The notes under the pieces are model-generated. The model was not told the DNA's origin and ran no database searches. It saw nothing but the letters and a program-made list of their open reading frames with translations. Below, one piece after another: positions 59,776 through 64,000 of a stretch of 64,000 bases of DNA. The stretch comes from an uncultured Prevotellaceae bacterium. GTDB taxonomy: Bacteria > Bacteroidota > Bacteroidia > Bacteroidales > Bacteroidaceae. The translations under genes were made by a program, and so were the position numbers. The stretch spans positions 23,257 through 87,256 of the forward strand of contig CAMIYC010000011.1 in the NCBI GenBank assembly GCA_946402905.1. The letters are read 5' to 3'. The number at the start of each line of letters is the position of its first letter. Position 1 is the stretch's first letter.

Positions 59776-61458
59776 TCACCGATACGTAAAGCTGGAGCCT
59801 CCTACGAACTCTCTCATGATGCTTGTGGGAGGAATCTCCTTGTCGCTCACGGGGATGAAATAGTGGATGAACTTCAGCAGACGGTGGGCCTCCGAGTATT
59901 CAGGACAGTTCTTGGGCACCGACGCAAGGATGATTTCGGCGTGTGTGCGCAGAACGGCAAACTCGATGTTGAGCGCAGAGTTGAACATGGCATCGGCATT
60001 CTCCTGGAACGGTAGGATCCATTGCTCCTCGGCTTCACATACGTTGGGCCACATCCTGATGGTCTCTTGCGCCGTGTAGGCTCCCTTGTTGTAGTCGCGG
60101 ATGATGCGACGCAGCAGGCGGTTGTCATGGGTCGGGATCCAGTTGTGGTCGTCGAGTGAAATGCTCGTCAGGGCAGAGACGAAAATCTTGTATTTCAGCG
60201 TGTCGGAGATTTCTTTTGTCAACTCGGGATTCAGGGCGTGGATGCCCTCAATGATTAGCACGCAGTCATTCTGCAACTTGAGCTTCTTGCCGTTGTACTC
60301 ACGTTTGCCGGTCACGAAATTGTATTCCGGCACCTCCACTCGCTCGCCGTTCATCAGTCGTTGCAGGTGGTTCTCAAGCAGGGCGCAGTCTACCGTTTTG
60401 ATGTTGTCGAAGTCATACTGGCCGTTGGGAAGCAGGGGCGTGTCCACACGGTTCACAAAGTAGTCGTCGGTGGAGAAAGAGATGGGGTGAAGGCCGCAGG
60501 CCATCAGCTGTACAGAGAGACGCTTGCAAAACGTCGTCTTACCCGAACTCGACGGACCCGTGATGAGCACGATGCGTATCGGGTCTTTTTCCGCACGGAA
60601 ACGGGCATCGATGTCTTCGGCTATCTTCACGATCTTCTTCTCCTGCAGTGCCTCGCTCACCTGTATCAGTTTGGAGGCCTGGCCGCGCAGCACCGCCTTG
60701 TTCACGTCGCCGGCGTTGGACAGACGCATGATCACATCCCAATGCACCTTCTCGGCAAACATCTCATAGGTCTTGGGCTGGTCGATCTTTTCGGCCAGGC
60801 GCAGCGGGTCTTTCTTGTCGGGAACACGCAGCAGCAGACCGTCGCCGAAGCGCTCCAGCCCCCACACTTTCAGATAGCCCGCAGAAGGCACGAGCGGACC
60901 GTAGTAATAGTCTACCGTGTCACCCAGCATGTAGTAGTCGGTGTAGATCTGTCCGCTGGTCTCCGTCAGTTTCACCTTGTCGCTGAAACCGCGCTCAGAG
61001 AAGATGCGCAGCGCCTCCTCCGTGGTGGCTTCAAAGCGGCGGAAGGGCATGTCGAGGTTGATGATCTGTTGCATACGCTCTTTGATGCGGTCGATGTCGC
61101 TGTCGGTGAAAGCGTCATTGCCGCGTCGCTTCAGGTTGCAGTAGTAGCCGCGAGAGAGCGGGTGCTCGATGAAGAGTTTACTTCCAGGGAATACGTCGCA
61201 AACGGCTTTATAGAGCACAAAGCACAGTGAGCGTACATACACACGGTGCCCGGACCCTTCGCGGGCATCGAGAAATTCCACGTCACGGTTTTGGAAGAGT
61301 CTGAATTTCAAGCCTTGTGAGGCGTTGTTGACTTTTGCTGAGACGACGGGGTAGGGGAGGTGGATATCCTCGGCAAACTCCTGATAGACGTCAAGCAGTG
61401 AGCACCCTTCTGGGAAGCTCTTGGTCACATTGTTGTTCTTGCAGCGGATTTGTAGCAT
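59776..61458 (-). CDS. Uridine kinase-like nucleoside kinase with N-terminal TGS/ThrRS-like domains
   Basis: LITGPSSSGKTTFCKRLSVQL, FSTDDYFVNR, IIEGIHALNPEL; N-terminal HPLSRGYYCNLK-type region. Confidence 0.87.
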   Translation of the reverse strand: MLQIRCKNNNVTKSFPEGCSLLDVYQEFAEDIHLPYPVVSAKVNNASQGLKFRLFQNRDVEFLDAREGSGHRVYVRSLCFVLYKAVCDVFPGSKLFIEHPLSRGYYCNLKRRGNDAFTDSDIDRIKERMQQIINLDMPFRRFEATTEEALRIFSERGFSDKVKLTETSGQIYTDYYMLGDTVDYYYGPLVPSAGYLKVWGLERFGDGLLLRVPDKKDPLRLAEKIDQPKTYEMFAEKVHWDVIMRLSNAGDVNKAVLRGQASKLIQVSEALQEKKIVKIAEDIDARFRAEKDPIRIVLITGPSSSGKTTFCKRLSVQLMACGLHPISFSTDDYFVNRVDTPLLPNGQYDFDNIKTVDCALLENHLQRLMNGERVEVPEYNFVTGKREYNGKKLKLQNDCVLIIEGIHALNPELTKEISDTLKYKIFVSALTSISLDDHNWIPTHDNRLLRRIIRDYNKGAYTAQETIRMWPNVCEAEEQWILPFQENADAMFNSALNIEFAVLRTHAEIILASVPKNCPEYSEAHRLLKFIHYFIPVSDKEIPPTSIMREFVGGSSFTYR

Positions 61459-61479
61459 AATAAGCTTTTTTTGTGTGGG

Positions 61480-61735
61480 CAAAGTTACGAAAAGTCGAGC
61501 GAAAAACCAAACTTGTTTGAGTTTTTCCGAGACGAAGTAACTTCGCCACGAAGTGGCAAAGTTTACGAAAAGTCGAGCGAAAAACCAAACTTGTTTGAGC
61601 TTTTCCGAGACGGAGTAACTTCACCATGTCATGGTAAAGTTACGAAAAGTCGAGAGGAGAACAAAATGAATTTATTCATTTTTTATCCCGAGACGGAGTA
61701 ACTTCGCCACAAAGTGGCAAAGTTACGATAAGTTT
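61480..61735. repeat. Three tandem ~76-84 bp units plus a partial unit of g(c/t)aaagtt(t)acgaaaagtcgag...ccgagacggagtaacttc
   Basis: Unit starts at 61480, 61556, 61634, partial at 61718. Confidence 0.88.
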
Positions 61736-61799
61736 TGTCGATTTCCTAAAAAAGAGCTATCTTTGTCGATTGAAAATGCCAACTTATTTAGAAATATCT

Positions 61800-62579
61800 A
61801 TGAAGAAATTATTATTCGCTACGCTGGCTGCTGTCCTGATTGTAAGCACCGTCGTGTTTTTGACCTGTTGTCATGACGACGACACACCGGTGGTGTCGCC
61901 CACTGAAGACTCCAGCCAGTTTGTCACCCTTACCGATGTCGTGCCCGACGCCATCCTCGAGATTCGTTATTACAGTTCCTATAATTTTGTGGGTGAACGT
62001 ATTGATGGCTATTTACAGCCTACCGCTCTTCTGACGAAACGGGCAGCCGACAGCCTGCGTGCAGTCAGCGACGATGTAAGCGCACAAGGATACCGGTTGA
62101 AAATCTTTGATGCTTATCGCCCCCAAAAGGCCGTTGACCATTTCGTGCGATGGGCATCCGACCTCAGCGACACCCGCATGAAACCCTATTTCTATCCCGA
62201 CCTTGACAAGTCGGTGCTCTTCGAACAGGAATATATTATGGAGAAGAGCGGACACACCCGCGGCTCCACCGTCGATCTCACCCTTTTCGACATGCAGACC
62301 GAGAAAGAACTCGATATGGGAGGCACTTTCGACTGGTTTGGCCCGGAGAGTCATCCCGATTTCTGTGGTCGTCCCGACACAGGAGAGTATACGGGCGACA
62401 ATCATGAAAGTCCCGTCGGACGGACCATCACCACAGAGCAGTTCGCCCACCGTATGATACTACGCCGTGCCATGTTGCGTCATGGATTCAAACCTTTAGA
62501 CTCCGAGTGGTGGCATTTCACCTTGCGTGACGAACCTTTCCCCGACACCTATTTCACCTTCCCCGTGAGGCAGATTTAA
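61800..62579 (+). CDS. D-alanyl-D-alanine dipeptidase-like (M15D, VanX/DdpX family) lipoprotein
   Basis: Lipobox-like VFLTCCHDDD; FDAYRPQKAVDHFVRWA, SGHTRGSTVDLTLFD, EWWHFTL. Confidence 0.88.
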   Translation: MKKLLFATLAAVLIVSTVVFLTCCHDDDTPVVSPTEDSSQFVTLTDVVPDAILEIRYYSSYNFVGERIDGYLQPTALLTKRAADSLRAVSDDVSAQGYRLKIFDAYRPQKAVDHFVRWASDLSDTRMKPYFYPDLDKSVLFEQEYIMEKSGHTRGSTVDLTLFDMQTEKELDMGGTFDWFGPESHPDFCGRPDTGEYTGDNHESPVGRTITTEQFAHRMILRRAMLRHGFKPLDSEWWHFTLRDEPFPDTYFTFPVRQI

Positions 62580-62583
62580 CCGG

Positions 62584-62624
62584 CTCACAACCTCACAACC
62601 TAAAAACCTCACAACCTCACAACC
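62584..62624. repeat. Low-complexity cctcacaac repeats
   Basis: ctcacaacctcacaacctaaaaacctcacaacctcacaacc. Confidence 0.7.
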
Positions 62625-62645
62625 AACGAAGTTAATTATTAGTCA

Positions 62646-63701
62646 ATGAAATCATTTAGATGCTTAGCCATACTCGTTTTCTCTTTTGGCCTGATGGCCT
62701 TGATTCCAAACGATCAGTATCGCGTCCGGGGGCAGAATACCACCGCTCGCTCGTCTGATGCCCTCCGTTGCGTCACACCACCTTATCTCCGTCCGGGTGA
62801 TAAAATAGCCTTGATATCACCCTCCTATTTCACACCGATGGAGAATGTCAGCAAGACGGCTAAGGTACTCAAAGGGTGGGGATTTGTGCCGGTCATAGGA
62901 CCGAATGTGGGAAAGACCCACGCAGGAAAATATGCCGGAACACTCGAAGAGCGCCTTTCTGATCTCAGATGGGCTTTGCAAGACCCGTCTGTCAAGGCCG
63001 TCATCTGCAATCGTGGAGGCTATGGAGCCCTGCATCTGGTCGACCAGATCAGGCCGGAGGAGTGGACCGCCCACCCCAAGTGGCTCGTCGGCTTCAGCGA
63101 CATCACCACGCTGCATGGCATGGAGACCTGTGCTGGGGTGATGAGCATCCATGGCACGATGAGCTCTTTTCTCGCCAAAGGCGCCACCGACAGGTCCAGC
63201 ACCCTGATGCGTGGCATCCTCACGGGCGAGATACCCAGCTATGAGGTGCCGGCACATCCCTCCAACATTTTAGGTAAGGCCAGCGGCGTACTGGTAGGGG
63301 GCAACATCTGTACTTTTGTGCCCATGGTCAACACCTGGGCCGACGCTACGTCACATGATGGTATCATCTTATTTATAGAGGAAGTGGAGGAGTCGCTGCA
63401 CAACCTCGACCGTCTGATCAATGTGCTTCGTCTACAAGGGGTGTTAGACCGCTGCAGGGGGGTCGTCCTGGGAGAGTTTACCGGGTGCAGGGCCGACCTT
63501 GACTATGAGAGCGCCGAGGCGATGTATCGCCAGTATCTGTTGCCTTATCACATCCCGGTGCTCTGTGGATTCCCTGCCGGACACGGCGACGTCAACCTGC
63601 CGCTCATCATGGGAGCACCCGTCACCATCGAAGTGCGTGCCGACGGAGCCACTCTCTCCTTCGATATTCAGGGAGAGCGGAAGACCGTTAATACCGACTG
63701 A
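62646..63701 (+). CDS. LD-carboxypeptidase (S66 family)
   Basis: LRPGDKIALISPSYF, VICNRGGYGALHLVD, GFSDITTLHGMETCAGVMSIHG, EEVEESLHNLDRLINVLRLQG. Confidence 0.9.
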   Translation: MKSFRCLAILVFSFGLMALIPNDQYRVRGQNTTARSSDALRCVTPPYLRPGDKIALISPSYFTPMENVSKTAKVLKGWGFVPVIGPNVGKTHAGKYAGTLEERLSDLRWALQDPSVKAVICNRGGYGALHLVDQIRPEEWTAHPKWLVGFSDITTLHGMETCAGVMSIHGTMSSFLAKGATDRSSTLMRGILTGEIPSYEVPAHPSNILGKASGVLVGGNICTFVPMVNTWADATSHDGIILFIEEVEESLHNLDRLINVLRLQGVLDRCRGVVLGEFTGCRADLDYESAEAMYRQYLLPYHIPVLCGFPAGHGDVNLPLIMGAPVTIEVRADGATLSFDIQGERKTVNTD

Positions 63702-63714
63702 TCGAAATCCCACA

Positions 63715-64000
63715 TGCGCTCGGGCGGATTTTGCGCTCGGGCGGATTTGCAATCCGCCCGTATTGAGTATAAGCATTTGCAATGCGCTTGATCGGATTAC
63801 AATGCGTTTGATCGGATTGCAATGCGCTTGATTGGATTGCAATGCGCTTGATCGGATTGCAAATCCTGATATTCAGGGCGTCGGGATTACAAATCCCGAC
63901 GAGCATCACTCAATTTTGCGCTCGGGCGGATTTTGCGCTCGGGCGGATTTGCAATCCGCCCGTATTGAGTATAAGCATTTGCAATGCGCTTGATCGGATT
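63715..64000. repeat. Nested repeat: 84-bp block at 63715-63798 recurs at 63917-64000; four 20-bp units (aatgcgcttgatcggattgc) at 63781-63860; several hairpins
   Basis: Read directly; inverted repeats at 63738-63760 and 63879-63901; array runs off the window edge. Confidence 0.9.

Noticed and set aside
61391-61701. ORFs with repeated TSLVFRSTF / EKPNLFE peptides
   Set aside because: Translations of the tandem DNA repeat, not a protein-coding repeat.
1-64000. tRNA or rRNA genes
   Set aside because: No convincing cloverleaf/TPsiC signature or rRNA sequence noticed by eye; tRNAscan-SE would be decisive.

Overview
The window looks like a Bacteroidetes chromosome segment, most likely Prevotella-like. 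Signs are TAnnTTTG-type promoter motifs, T9SS-like C-termini, BipA/LuxS/Fkp gene content and AT-rich intergenic hairpin repeats. Housekeeping content includes ftsX-DUF3098-uppP-truB-queA-folK, rpsO, typA, a pfs/luxS pair, a TGS-like nucleoside kinase, a D-Ala-D-Ala dipeptidase and an LD-carboxypeptidase. Accessory content includes a ~1,920-aa DUF4011/SF1 helicase/Vsr-like/DUF3320 protein, GH106 and GH2 enzymes, a YfhO-Fkp-GSCFA operon, three putative T9SS cargo genes, OmpA and OMP beta-barrel genes, and a xylan-type locus (GH43-CBM6-GH43-CBM6, GH10, GH97, GH43) without susC/susD. The most interesting region is about 40.1-49.0 kb. It holds a compact operon (LytTR, FHA-TM-Zn ribbon, acidic TM protein, Zn ribbon-FHA, PP2C, Ser/Thr kinase-MORN). 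Next to it are a C-type-lectin/FSMP-like secreted protein, a second kinase fused to a rhomboid-like domain in which the expected catalytic His reads as Glu, and a small secreted protein. The most unusual non-coding structure is an array of about 7.5 palindromic units with a ~103-bp period at 58992-59761. All calls come from reading the sequence and recalling families; no searches were run.
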